Source of the DNA: Brevipalpus yothersi
Lineage: Eukaryota; Arthropoda; Arachnida; Trombidiformes; Tenuipalpidae
Direction of reading: 5' to 3'
NCBI GenBank assembly: GCA_003956705.1
Contig: QZCP01000008.1
Coordinates: 91,327-155,326 of the forward strand
Length of the DNA stretch: 64,000 nt
Made by a program: the position numbers and the translations under genes
Part shown: positions 12,935-24,874 of the stretch, in pieces
Position numbering within the stretch: position 1 is the stretch's first letter
Layout: each line of letters starts with the position of its first letter
The notes under the pieces: generated by a model
The model's database searches: none
Told to the model about the DNA's origin: nothing
What the model saw: only the letters and a program-made list of their open reading frames with translations

Positions 12935-13180
12935 GATCTAGTTTGTGATGGTGAAAAATGGGAAGGTAGAAGCATCATCCATCCCGGATGAAACTTCCAG
13001 GATGGGGGTTCAGTCAACCAAAGAGTTGTACATCGAGCAAAAAGTTACAATGCAAGAGATTTCTCTGTGCCTCAGTAGTAACTGTTGTCTGCCTACCAAT
13101 AGAAAGATTTAGAGAGGTCATTCATGATAGCAATCCTGAGGGCCGAATATAATGTGGTCCACTGGAGCCTATCATTGAAA
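12935..13180. repeat. Upstream flank of NRF copy A, repeated elsewhere
   Basis: Resembles 7850-8060 and 32300-32510 in the same orientation. A shorter inverted match lies at about 45740-45830, sharing the segment GATGAAACTTCCAGGATG. Probably carries the promoter and 5' leader of this gene family. The following 13181-13620 contains nothing I recognise. Confidence 0.55.
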
Positions 13181-13624
13181 ACAATAGAGTTCTTCCGATG
13201 TTTTCCCAAGATACTGACTCGACTATAAATCCCTTCTCCATTATTTAAGATATCTATCCATTCACAACCAAGTGATTGTCGAAGCTATCCTCTGCTTTGA
13301 TGATTTTCTGATGATCTGATGATGTCTCCAATCGAGAAAAGTTGGAATAAATAGTAATCGGATGAGAATTCAAGCTTCGCAGATTGATACCTCAGTCTTT
13401 ACTAAGAAGATGGAAGAGTTTTTATTGGATGAGAACACGATTTGCTTCAAATATTTTTTCTCTGGATAGCGGAAAATCTTGAGGGGCTCCTTGGTTTTTT
13501 ACGATATCTAATTATTGATTATTATTGGATACTATTGCTGAGGATCTAGTATTATTGACCAAAAGCCTATTTTAAAATCTAGTCTTAATTTCTAGTTAGT
13601 TAGTTTCTTCTAGTTAATGAATAA

Positions 13625-13745
13625 TATACAGGGCGTTTCATAATGATTCAGCTATCAACATATGGAATTTCAAGCTTCTGACTCATTGCGATCAAAAGTT
13701 ATTGACAATTCTCATAGGAGATATCATTATGAAACACCCTGTATA
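13625..13745. mobile_element. 121-bp MITE with 23-bp terminal inverted repeats
   Basis: The ends TATACAGGGCGTTTCATAAT (from 13625) and the reverse complement ending at 13745 match with one difference over 23 bases. The TATA at each end may include the target duplication. There is no coding capacity. The outer motif ACAGGGYGTTTCA is shared with the large fold-back element at 56706-57345 and with its half copy at 22.3-22.5 kb, which suggests a common transposase. Confidence 0.8.
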
Positions 13746-13754
13746 TTAAAACAC

Positions 13755-14115
13755 AAAAGGACAATGACCGAAACTGCCCCCACTTAGATTTTGATGAAAC
13801 TTTCTTATCAGATGTTATCAGATGTGATAAGACCAAGAATCAGATCGATAACTCTCAATGACTTAAACTTCCCGATATATGACCATTTTTTCATTTTCCA
13901 AGAAAGTTCATCATATCGAAACAAAAGTGGTATCATAGGTTTCCTTATCGAATGTGTGATTAGATAAGGTATGACTCATCATCCGAATGTTGCTGAAAGC
14001 TAATAAAATCCACTATTCGCGCTCTATCTCGTGAACCAAAAGGTCTATATCTAATATGATAACATTTTCTTATCACTCACAAAGAGTGTGATAAGATAAA
14101 ATAAGAATCAGCCAG
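13755..14115. repeat. GATAAG-rich dispersed repeat, copy 1
   Basis: Begins with AAAAGGACAATG and contains the family signature GAAACTTTCTTATCAGATG followed by TTATCAGATGTGATAAGACC. It shares this with copies at 20151, 26590, 58998 and 60825. It ends with a short palindrome (TTATCACTC..GAGTGTGATAA) right beside the truncated desaturase copy. Confidence 0.75.
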
Positions 14116-14117
14116 GG

Positions 14118-14780
14118 AATCCTTGGAAAAGTAATGAGCGATCCCTGAGACGAAGACAAGCTGAGCAACAGCATTGCTGATAGCATAAGTTCTGTACTTT
14201 TCATCTCTTTTTGACTCCTCAGGGAAATAACAGAATGCTGTGAACAATGGGCTAATGATTATCCAGATAATTTTACGGAAATTTGTTCGAAAAACGGTTC
14301 TCTCATAATCGGTAGGTGTTTCTGGATCTACACCATATTTTCCAGGATGGAAATGATGTTTGAAATGATGTTGCTTCTGGAAAACACTAATTGGAAATAT
14401 CAGAGGTAGATTGGCTAGCATTCCGAGAATCATATTTGCACGGAGTCGATTTGCTCCAAACGCTTGGCCATGAACTATCTCATGGATCGCTACGAATAAG
14501 GCATGGCTAATGGTGCCAGTCACAAAGTACCCAATGAATAGCAGAACGAGCCAATTTCTGAGATTTCTCAAAAGAAAAACCATCGTGATTTGAGCAAAAA
14601 CTAGAGATATTACTCGCCAATTGAAAAAGGGATCCACTTTCATCAAGGACTTGATCTCTGGATGCTAGGCAAGAATGAGCTTCCGACGAACTGCATGAGG
14701 ATCATCTGAGACAGATGTATTGCTCTTTGATTGCTCTCCCATTTCACAATTCAAAACTTTCTTCTCTTCTCCCATCAGAG
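14118..14780 (-). pseudogene. Truncated ceramide desaturase pseudogene
   Basis: Near-identical to the 5' half of the intact gene at 3574-4623. The copy keeps the first two histidine boxes (HEIVH and HHFKHH) but stops after the segment matching intact residue 220, so the third box and the C-terminal third are missing. In addition, the Gln codon in LAQHPE is TAG, an in-frame stop about 25 codons after the Met-Gly start. Both changes make it non-functional as a desaturase. The 3' break lies directly beside a GATAAG-rich repeat. The conserved reading frame of the remaining part suggests a recent duplication. Confidence 0.9.
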
Positions 14781-15790
14781 GATAGTCATGAAGATTCATC
14801 CTCGAATGATCGCGTAGTATCGTTATCTGCTCAGACAGGAGAAATAGATTCCTGTTTCTCCAGAATTAACTGGAAAGGAAAACCAGAAACTTCCTGAAAA
14901 TATGCCGGGAAGTAAGATTGAGGGGATAATTCAACTGATCAGCAATGCTCCAGCTTGGAGCAGCTTGGTAAATCCATAGGATATAGTCAATTTGAATTAA
15001 ACCTACTTGATACATTGGGAAGAGACCAATGGAAATTATCTCTGTGAATGAAACCATCCTCCCGGGTAAATACACCAATAGAATGTTCAATCATACCAAT
15101 GGATCAGGTCCAAAAGAGTCCCCCAAACTATCTCAATGTTTCTCTTCAGCTGCTTACATTATTCATATTCATTTCTGATGTTTTCATTGCACTGAGATTA
15201 TGATGATATTGTACATGTATTGCTATCCATAGGCTAAGGAGCACTCAACATTTGAATCTCACTTCGATTTGATATCACAGGCAATATGGGACGAATAGGC
15301 TTTGGATCAATTAATTGACGAATTCTCAAATTCTCATTGTACTCTGATAAAAATTTTTCCAAGCTCCACTCACATGCTAATCATCAAGTTTCTCCAAGTA
15401 ATCTGGCTAATTGAGTTCCCATAATAACCTGAAACATTGGTAGAGGAGTGAATTCTCAGAACAATTGTATTGCTCAAAGAGATGGAAGTTAGAATTGATC
15501 CAATTCGTATCGAGTGTTGATAACAAATGTTGGATGCTGGCATCTCATGAAGTAAGGTGCTCCAACAGCCACATGTGTATTAGTTGACAGTATCATTTAT
15601 ATTGATAAGCTCAGGATATTTGTTCCCGCCGGAAGCTTCGATCATTCATCTACCATAATCGTACGATCGAATTAATATTTTCGATCATTGAAATGAGTAC
15701 TCATTTTTTGGGGCACTAGTTGTCTACAGGAAATATTCACTATGAAGTTCGATGAGCTGTGTTTCAAGAAACAATATATTCGGATGATGA
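14118..15790. repeat. Second copy of the desaturase segmental duplication
   Basis: Matches 4011-5600. Beyond the coding part the flank (14780-15790) is aligned with small differences and an insertion around 15240-15390. It holds no other gene; the 81-codon frame at 15759-16004 is not recognisable. Confidence 0.8.
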
Positions 15791-16041
15791 TTTAGATTTC
15801 CTGGCCATCCTCATACAGGATTGTTACGTTACCCTTCCGAGTAAAATTCACAGACATTTACTACAATTTGCATCCACTCACTTGTCAGCCTGTGGTGCCT
15901 TTATTTCGAACTGGAAACTCCATTCAACATACTTCGGTGTAATAGGAATATTTCTAAAACCAAACTTCCATGCAACTGCAATAACTCCAAGTAACTTGTA
16001 TTAGAAACAGTAGCTATCTGGTGGGTCCAACAGAAACATGG

Positions 16042-18432
16042 CTAACTAGAATTCTTCGAAAGCTTCTCCATGGTTATCTCCTTCATTTTCGATTTCGATG
16101 GCTTGAAAGTTCCTGTTCGAGGAATGTCCTTGACAATTAAGATATACTTTGGAACTTTGAAATAAGCAATCTGTAACAGAGACAAACTTCACGCTATATT
16201 CAACAGTTCTTTCTGTGAGAAGAAATTACTCTCTGTTTCATGCGTTCGCGGATCTCTTCAGGAAGGGGTTCCCGCCAATTGCCTTCAATTTTTATCCAAG
16301 CGCATACTTGTTCACCCAATCGCTCATCCGGAATACCAAACACCTGAAAGAATTCATGAATGATCAAGTCGAGTCAAATCAAGTGGAAGCAACAAATAAT
16401 ATACGTAGGCCTCTAGGATTGAAGGGTCTTCCATCAGGTATTTTTCGATTTCTTTTGGGTACACATTCTCTCCACCCCTTATTATTATGTCCTTACATCG
16501 ATCTACCACTGTGATGAATCCTTCATGATCCATTATTGCAATGTCCCTGCAGAGAAATGATATTTGTTCCCATGCAATTTTATATATTTTCTATCTAGTC
16601 AACTCCAACCCTGTTCGGTACCATCTCGATATCGTTATAGCATCCTTAGTTTTATCTGCATCATCATGATATCCAGTCATAACAGACCAACCTCTTATCC
16701 ATAGTTCACCTGTGACATGGACAGATACTCAGAATTTCATTGTCGATTTGAGCGAATGCTGATTATTACCTCTGAGATTATGAACTAGAACATTCCCCGT
16801 GAGCGTATCAGTAATTTTACACTCTAGATGGTCTAGAACACGTCCATTTGTTCCAAATATTTTCTCTTTCGGATCATCTCTGCTCACTAAAGTAGCGCAT
16901 AAGCCTTCAGGAAGTGAATAGTAAGTAGTTCAGAGGCATGTGAATGAATGTTAAGCAATGAGCTCATAGAAGAAAAATTTGAGCAACATACTCAATTCAG
17001 TTGATCCATAGGCATTGTGAACATTCACCAATTTTGGGAAAGCCAGCTGTATGCGTCTTATCAAAGAGCTATCGAGAGGAGCACCTCCAAGAATGCAATC
17101 TGGAGGAGATTTTTTTTGAATTTAATCATAGATACCAATTTTCAATACTGATTTATAATCACTTTTCAAACAATCCAAGTCTGGAGTTCTTGACTCGAGA
17201 AGTTTCAAAATGTCCAGCATAATCGTTGGTGTACAAATGAGAAGAGTGCAATGATGGTCAATAATCGAATTGATCGTTGATTGAGCATCAAATCGACTAC
17301 CAGTTAAAACTGGAAGGTAGGAAGATTTTTCATTACAGAAAGGGAGTTTCCTCTAAGATTCAAATACCAAGTGTGCAATTGTTCACAATCGATGAAACCA
17401 AGCATAATATCAGACCAAAGCAGTGGAATAGAGGTAGTGGGCAACATATAATGTCCCCAGGACAGTCTTTGGCTACCTTTCCATATGCAAAATAACAGTT
17501 ATTCACGGTCATGAATGTTGTCAACACAACACCTTTAGGTTTACCAGTTGTACCCTGTGTATGAGTTGATAATCAATCAATACTTGAGGCAAATATACTA
17601 CAAAAAGCTATGCTCACGGATGTATACATCAAGAGACAAGGATCATCTGGGTCCAGAAATATTTTTGGCAATTTTTCATACTTCTCTCTGACCAACTTTT
17701 CGAGAAAATGAAATTCCATCTTGTCTATGCACTTTGTCTTTCCATATCCATCAAGATAAATGATTCTCGATAGAAGACTCTAGATAGACAAAGTTAATTG
17801 GAGTCATAAGTTTAGAATGGGTCAAGATAGTCAAAAGTGGAGGAATCGAATCTCTCAAAGTTCAGAACTCACCCCACTGATTTGATCCAAGAAATTTTGA
17901 TCCGTCACGATTTCATGGAAATTATTGATGGCTTGGAGGGAGGACTCTGGGCTTGGCATAAGCATGACTTTCATCTTCGAATGATTGATGACGTAAACTA
18001 GTTCATCAGCCTTGAGATATGGATTCACTGGGCATAGGATAGCCCCCAAAATATCAGCAGCTAGTTTGACTGATACCCACACAGCAGAGTTCGAACTCCA
18101 GATCCCGATTGTATCACTTTTCTTGATCCCTGCAGTAATAGGACGATTCTCATTTCAAACTTGTACGATGAAAGCAAATTGCTATAGAGCCATACCTATC
18201 CCATAATATAGTGCGGCTGCAATTTGGTGAGATTCATCTCTTATTTGTCTGAAAGATTTTTCAACTTTCTCACCATGCGAAATTAAGCATATTTTGCTTC
18301 CACCTGGTGAATAAGAAAAATCAGATCTATAAAGCTGGAAGAATTGGCAAGACTGACTTACTTTCTCCTACACGCAGATTGAGAATCGCTGGAATAGTCT
18401 CAATCAAGTGGTGAGTTTTGCTCAGGCCTTGG
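16042..18432 (-). CDS. ACSF2: Acyl-CoA synthetase, ACSF2 family
   Basis: AMP-forming ligase that activates medium-chain fatty acids to acyl-CoA; ACSF2 is usually mitochondrial. Twelve exons were joined by eye: 18432-18362, 18303-18196, 18129-17873, 17779-17618, 17554-17368, 17309-17163, 17099-16992, 16904-16770, 16709-16610, 16546-16405, 16343-16230 and 16170-16042. The joined length (1660 bases, plus two from an earlier exon) stays in frame and encodes 553 residues. Motifs: QGLS at the N-terminal side, the P-loop-like YTSGTTGKPKG, NAYGSTE, YRTGDIA, RCKDIIIRGGENVYP and the C-terminal FKVPKY. The GK motif is replaced: TGTFKPSKSK stands where the family usually has a TGKxQK-like segment. The first exon and any targeting peptide lie upstream of 18432 and were not resolved. 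One donor (GTTGGA at 16609) is weak. Confidence 0.93.
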
Positions 18433-19499
18433 CTGTAAGAGAGACTCTTGTGAACATAGGCCCTTCAATCAGGAGAACGATATTAGGTGATATGAATTTA
18501 AATATAAGTGAACTATCTTACATATTTATGAAGATCTGTAGAGGTTTCTGCCAGGTATGGCTCTCAAAAGGAAAATTGGAACAGTTCTGTTGACTGATCA
18601 GAAGCAGTTGTTTTAATCCTTTCAGTAAGTGCAGTATTTATTCTACGGGTTTACTATGAAATTTGGAGAATCGTTTAAAGGATATAAAAATCCTCTGGAT
18701 TTCCTGAGTTCATCATCCCTGATCTTCTGGTTTCAATTTCCCTTAATTTCAATATGTTGGAATGCAGGAATTTCTAGTGTTAATTGTTGTCTTTTAATTT
18801 GACCGAGAGTACACTGAGGGATCATTTAAATTAAGGGAAATCGAAAGTGGAAGACTAAAGCTAATGAACTCTTGATATTCAGAGGATTTGTCCATCCTTT
18901 CTACGATTTTTTGAATATGTTGATCGAGGTACACACGGTTACAAACCTCTTCATAATCATAGTGCCATAGTTGCAGGAAAGGGATATTACCTGCTCTCAA
19001 GCGAATGAAAGAAAAAAATTTAATAAGTTTCATCGATGGACAATAACAATGGAATATTGGACAATCAGACAAATCTAGCTCTGGTCATTCATGTAGTTGA
19101 TTGAAGAGAGCACGAGGAGGAGAGAGAGTATTAAATGCATCCTGAAAGAGTTTTGCGATGTTTTGCTTGAATGTGAATCTCTTACAAAGTGGAAGGATCA
19201 GTCCATGACATTCAACTTTGACTGATAACTGAGCGATGTTAGCAATTAATTATTCAAAAGCTTTCCTTTACGTCACTAGCATGGACACCTTTAGAACCTG
19301 AAAAATTCTCTCAATTAATCTGATTGATCGTGTGCCTATTACTCCGAATTCGATAACTTACCAACCGATGTAATGTGAGTGCCAGCTTAGCTCCATATAT
19401 TGTGAGTTTTTATTAGAGATTCTAGTTCTAAAACGCAATCACTGTAGGAGATAAGACTTATACTCTCAGTTCTTGGTTTGGAATAGAATTTGAGAGGGT
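18433..19499. other. Region upstream of the acyl-CoA synthetase
   Basis: Should contain the first exon and promoter of ACSF2. A candidate exon ends at a GTAAG donor near 18520 (minus strand) in the right phase, but its translation did not look like the family. A 92-codon minus frame at 18794-19072 is not recognised. Confidence 0.35.
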
Positions 19500-20150
19500 C
19501 TTTTGGTCTTGTCAGTGGGTCAATTTTGACTTCTACATCGCTTCATTGAGATAAGAGTAGGAAAGACTCTTGATAGTACAGCCAAACCCAATCCCTCACC
19601 AATACAACACCTTGGGCCATCTCCAAACGGGATCAAAGCTTGTGGTGGAATCTCCGCTGACAATTGTGAGTTATCTGGCTTGAAGCAAGAAGGATCAAAC
19701 TTCTCAAGATTGGAATATACTTCCTCATCATGATGTATTGAATGGATGGATGTAGTTGATGAAGTGCTCTTAAGAATGATTAATCATTCATCTCAGTCTC
19801 TTTTCTGATCATCCTCGTCATAGACGCGACAGGTTGATGGATCCTGAGATTTTTTCCCACACATGAATCAAGAAGTCTCAATTCATTCAATTGAGAGGAA
19901 GTCATAGATTCGTTTTTCTCATCAAAGTGAGAAAACTCTTCGAAGAGTTTCTCTCGAATATTCACATTGCTTGACATACTGAACAGAAACCAGAAAAGTG
20001 AATTGATAATCGTTTAAAAGCTAGTTACTATGATATTTCCAAGTTCATTGATGAGAGCACTGACACTCTGGCCCTCTGGATTCATTGATAAGCTGAAATA
20101 ACTGTCTAAAAAAGCTAGGTTATGATTGCTCTCAGGTCCGAAGTTGTCTT
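19500..20150 (-). pseudogene. Cytochrome P450 pseudogene related to the 43.2-kb gene
   Basis: The minus strand matches the C-terminal half of the intact P450 at 43188-44881. It starts with NHNLAFLDS and ALINELGNI near 20150, then the segment with LLDSCVGKNLRIHQP, IHHDEEVY, and a heme loop FGDGPRCCIGEG. It is broken by a stop before the I-helix counterpart, by a frameshift after the K-helix and by divergence soon after the heme loop. The K-helix ExxR glutamate is replaced (KNLR). Homology stops abruptly at about 20150, where a GATAAG-rich repeat begins. Confidence 0.85.
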
Positions 20151-20835
20151 GTTTTTCACAGAAAAGACAATGGTCAGAACTTCCCATGCTCAGATTTCGA
20201 TAAAAATTCCTCATCATATTTTATCGAGTGTGATAAGACTAAAGTACCAAATGAAACTTTTTATCGCTCATATTTCCAGAGATGAAGCAATTCTCTTCTT
20301 TTCTGCTATCTCGAAAACGAGCAGTCATATCGAGATAAAAATGGTATCATTTGAATTAAAAAGTTTTTAATAGTATCCAAAAAATGATAAGGTGATTGAG
20401 AATAGATTTATAACTTTTATAAATTATAACTAACCAGATCTCGAACCGAGGGGGTGATAACATTATCATATCTCTAACAATCGCTGAGGCAAGTCTGTAT
20501 ACAAACCATGTAGAAGACCCGTGGACGAGTTGGTCAAGAATCAGTATACATCTTCTACAGAAAAACTGGGCGAGATTCCAAAAAACTGATAAGATTATTT
20601 GATCTCTCATGATTGATTTGATGAGATAAGTTATATTTCATGCCTACAGTATTGGTACGAGTTGATCGAAAATCGATATATTCACTTCACAAAAACTACA
20701 CATGGAGCCAAAATGCTGATGAGATTATTTCATCTATGATGATCAATTAGATGAGATAAGGCATATTTCATGCCTACAAGATTAGTACAAATTAGTCGGA
20801 AATCAGAATGAGCATCAGGTGCTCATATTTTTACT
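20151..20835. repeat. GATAAG-rich repeat, copy 2, with internal tandem units
   Basis: Starts AGAAAAGACAATGG and is aligned along its length with 60825-61520. The second half contains about three degenerate tandem units of roughly 110 bases, each with GATTATTTNATCTC, GATGAGATAAG and ATTTCATGCCTACA. No coding capacity. Confidence 0.75.
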
Positions 20836-20974
20836 CACATCAATTAGAAAGGAATAAGCCTCCAATTGGATAGATTCTGAGTCCAATCTATTTCTCTGTG
20901 AATTAAAGTCTTCAATTCATTTCAATTCTTCAAACCTCAGCTCGAGACATCTAGAAATGAAGACCAGAGCCCAG

Positions 20975-21650
20975 TTAAGGTTAACCAGTTGGCACTATGA
21001 GGAGGTAGGGATGGATTTTTTCCGAACGTGGGGTAGACCAATTATCACTATAGTGTCCAAAGTTTAGCCCCTGATAGACACAAAATGTTACTGTTATTAA
21101 AATGTCACTATTCAGTGGAATCATCGCTGGATCCAACACCACTGGTAAGAACAGCTTTTTTCTAAATGATTGTCACAAAAAAATTCCTGATTTGGATAAG
21201 AACTATCATGAGCTCCCTCGAATCATGATAAAACGACAGATTAGGTAGGAAAATGGACAAGATATGAATCAGGCCTAGTGTCCAATGTGTATACCCGTTA
21301 TCAATTCCTATTCCAAAAATCCTGGGCGACCTGTTTGAAATGAGCACTAGATAGCTCTCATCCAAATCAGGAGTTTGTTTGTGACAATCATTCAGAGAAG
21401 AGCTGTGAGTCAACTAATCTTTTATTAGTTGTGTGGCCCCTGAATCCTTTGCTCATCACGGCTACAAGAGGATGTGAGCAAAGATTCACAGTTTGGAGAC
21501 CATCCTTGCACTCACAATACCATCCAACGACATTCCTCAACCCCTCTGCTGCAGGATCCATGAGCACAAATACTTGCCATTTCGTATTCATCTCGTGACG
21601 TGAACTGTGATTTGGACACACAACAAGAAAGGCTGCGTAACCTCGATGTT
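20975..21650 (-). pseudogene. Decayed transposon fragment with a SWIM-type zinc finger
   Basis: The minus-strand frame 21621-21388 contains GWYCECKDGLQTVNLCSH. This is a CxC..CxH SWIM signature of the type found near the C-terminus of MULE-like transposases and their relatives. A second degenerate copy lies at 52540-52930. An end-like motif (GGTTAACCAG..GAGGAGGTAGGGATGG near 20975-21010) also appears at 52890-52925 in the opposite sense, which would fit remnants of inverted ends. No DDE catalytic domain was found. Confidence 0.55.
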
Positions 21651-22301
21651 ATAATAAGAAAGTTTATGGTTGAGGTCTCACGATGTGGCTTGAATTGGAA
21701 GTAATAATGATATACAATATATTTTCATAGGTTTCCAACCATAAAAAGTATTCATCTCGCCTCATGATTCAGTTTCATCTCCTTGAATCTTGCTTCGTGG
21801 GAATCAATTAGCTTGAGACCATAACTGCCTTTCGCAAGATAGTAGGACTCACCATTCACTAATGATCTCTTGACTCTGAAAAGACTCTCTGCTTCGATGA
21901 GGGGGAAGAGTCTATTCTCCAATCTCATTCAACTGATAATTGGTTCGCAAATCTCCTCTCCGTGACCCCTATCAGCGGAAATTTTGGATGGTATTTGTTG
22001 ATGATAGTGCAGAGTGTCTCGAGCTGTCTCAAGAAGACTTCGATTATCAAGTTTTTCAGCAGCTTAGGAGCTATCTTGAACTGCTGTTTATCTCTACCGA
22101 ATACGAGTACCACAATGAAGCGAATCTCTGTAACTCTGTTAGAAATGAAATTATATTATCTGAAATTATCATGGAGCGATAAGTGGACTCACCTCCTAGA
22201 TTCATTCGCTTGGTTTGTAGTGAGTTGAGGACTTCCATCACCGATAGAGTGTATATATACTCTAGAACTTTCGTAACCAACTCCATCAGCTGTAGTTTTT
22301 C
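21651..22301. other. No recognisable gene
   Basis: Overlapping short frames at 21925-22313 on both strands look like shadows of one another. None has a family motif or a convincing splice context. Confidence 0.35.
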
Positions 22302-22550
22302 ATGAGAATTCAAAAAATGTTATAACTTTGTTAAAATTCAGCCCTCCAGCGGAGGTATCCCAAATTTCCACTTTGGACCCTGTTATCTATCCTGGAAATT
22401 CATCGGACTCCTTCAAAACTCATGGCAAACAAAACTTACACATTTTTACTGCACAGCATTGAAGGAATCTCTGGAATTCTCTGAAAGGTACTCGAGATAT
22501 AGGCGTTCCAAACTCGTTATACTACTTTGAAACACTCTGTTTATTACCAA
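22302..22550. mobile_element. Single arm of the 56.7-kb fold-back element
   Basis: About 245 bases match the right arm at 57100-57345, including GAATTC..AAAATGT, the GGCAAACAAAAC segment and the end CTTTGAAACACTCTG. The partner arm is absent, so this is a half element or solo end. Confidence 0.75.
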
Positions 22551-24870
22551 CGCATGAAATGTCCATAGTATTGGTAAATAGAATGCGAGATAAAGAGTTT
22601 TCAGGTATGGGAGCTTGTCTCAGAAGACACATCCTTCACTGTATGAACTCTGATATTTCCATGCCTTGATTAGGGAACTTTATATGTAGTAGTTATTCGA
22701 GATGGAATCACCATATTGAAGATGATTAGGATTACGGTAAACACGTGGTGAAGAATATAAAAAATTTTCTGCTTTCTTCCTCGCAAAATTTGTAGTTGGG
22801 AAATTGAATGAGCAAAATAAACCTTGTGGAGGATCAAATGATCGATATCAAAGATTGATGAGGATGAATTCCCATGAGATAGACAATTTCATCGTTGAAT
22901 GGCTTACTGGGAACTATGATCAATCTCATTGAATATAAGAACAGATTCATTGTGAGCTGTATACTCAGAGCGGAAATTCTTTCCAGTTGATATAAATTCT
23001 TCTCACTGGGCTTCCATGTTGGTGAGTGTTGACTGAAGAAAAAAATTTGTTATAATATACCTCGATGAATTCTTTCCTCATCCTGTTCTCAGGTTTGATG
23101 AAGAGAAGACTCATCAATAAACCCGATAACAGTCCATATATCCTAGGATAAACGGTGTTTGGTTTGTATTCTGGGATGAACCAGTTAATTCCACAAACAG
23201 TACGATTGTCAACCATCTCTGGAATAGTTAGCGAAAAACATCCCAGGTAAAGTGAAATTACCTCGAAGATAATAACATAACAATAATAGTGATAAGAAAT
23301 TTGATCCATTCAAATTCTCACCTTCTTTAGGCTAAATTACCAGCTACTGAAAATGAAACTGTGCGTATGAACTCACTAACAGATTTGTTTCCATGTTTCG
23401 TCTCCAACCTCACTGGTGATATCATATTGAAGTCTGGCTTTCCTTGCTTCAATCCACAGTGACGCCAACATTTTTCATAAAGAATCGATATGGGAGATCC
23501 TCATCTCTACAAAATCGAATCTTCAATAACGCAATGTTTGTGATTACTACTCAACTAGCTGAGATAGAGACTCTTGATGAACGTCGAAAAACAAAAATTC
23601 AAATTGGAGAAGAAATATCTTCTTTATCCATCATTTTGATAGCGTAACAAACAATCATCTATACCATTCCTTCAAAGAACCATGGGAACAACTCACCATG
23701 TAATAACTGCCAAGCAAGCAGCCTCGAGATATGGGGAATAAAATATTCAGATACATCTCTCAAGCCTTGGGAAGAGAACCTTTGTGTCAGATTCCATGGG
23801 ACTGAATAGATTTCCTGTTTATCTTGCTCAGATTGTAGCAAAATCCAACATCTTCTTTCCGTTTTCCGGCACGTGTAATGGAAGAAACGCTAAGAGAGGA
23901 AAACAATAATTTGTACAACGTCAACCTCATTCCCAACAGTTGAGCGACCATCTCCTTCCAAGAAAAACTCTAGACATAGTGAAGATGCCTACCCCATAAA
24001 AACAAATGGTGATTGGGGAATTGGTCCAGCCCCTATGCATGGGTAATAGGCATAATAGGAAGGTATTCACAGTACACAACATCAATGAAAGACCCCTGCA
24101 CTAACAAGTTGTAAGCTGGTACAGATGGTTGAGCAAAAGGACGAGGCTTGAAGGAGCTTGATGACGCCATGATTCCCCTCAATAACCTACATGATAATAA
24201 ATTACAGGTCTGGAACTCAAGTCATGAAGAGTGATCTACGAGGAAATCAAAGAATGATCCTGTTATGAATTCACTAGACACTTGTGAATTCAGGCACAAT
24301 TCAGATACACAGCCAACACGGTTTCCGAAACCAAAGGACACTCCAATAAGACAAACAGTGTTTAATGAGCTAATTTCAATAGTTAGCTTGAGCTGACAAT
24401 TGGATTAAAAATGTTGATCACAAGAAAAGAGACTTACTAACTGAGGTGTGAATGGTATTCATTTATATACATCACCGTTGCGGTGACAACCAGTGGAAAC
24501 GTGATGCCAAATATGATTTGGTGGTCGATTTGTCATGTCTAACCGGGTTATCCATAACATTTTCCGCCGCTCGGAATTATGCATCATACAAATAGGCCAT
24601 CGGGGCCAAATCTTATCTAGATTGTGGATCCATCCAGGATGGATCAGCCAGGTTCCAGAGCTACTAGGTATGCTGGACGTCTTACTATTTGATGTTGACA
24701 GAGCAGTCTTTGAGGCTGGATTGGAGTGTATTGAAACATGAAGAGGGGGGCAACTTACTCTCCGAATCTTTCCTCGATCATTCTCTGTAAGCATAGGCAA
24801 GAACATTTGACATCGAGTCTTTCAATTATGATTTCCCTGTCTCTGAAGCAACAATGGATTGTGATCGTGT
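22551..24870. other. Gene-poor region with one possible membrane exon
   Basis: The minus frame at 23309-22965 has two hydrophobic helices (YVIIFEVISLYLGCFSLTI and a YGLLSGLLMSLLFI segment) followed by a basic stretch and a possible donor. I do not recognise the family and found no neighbouring exons. Other frames (23659-23841 minus, 24459-24806 minus) are unrecognised. The rest shows nothing. Confidence 0.25.
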
Positions 24871-24874
24871 CATG

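Noticed and set aside
22965..23309. A seven-transmembrane receptor exon
   Set aside because: Two hydrophobic helices only; no diagnostic motif and no companion exons.
24535..24741. A copia integrase or RNase H domain near 24.5 kb
   Set aside because: No catalytic motif could be found on either strand.
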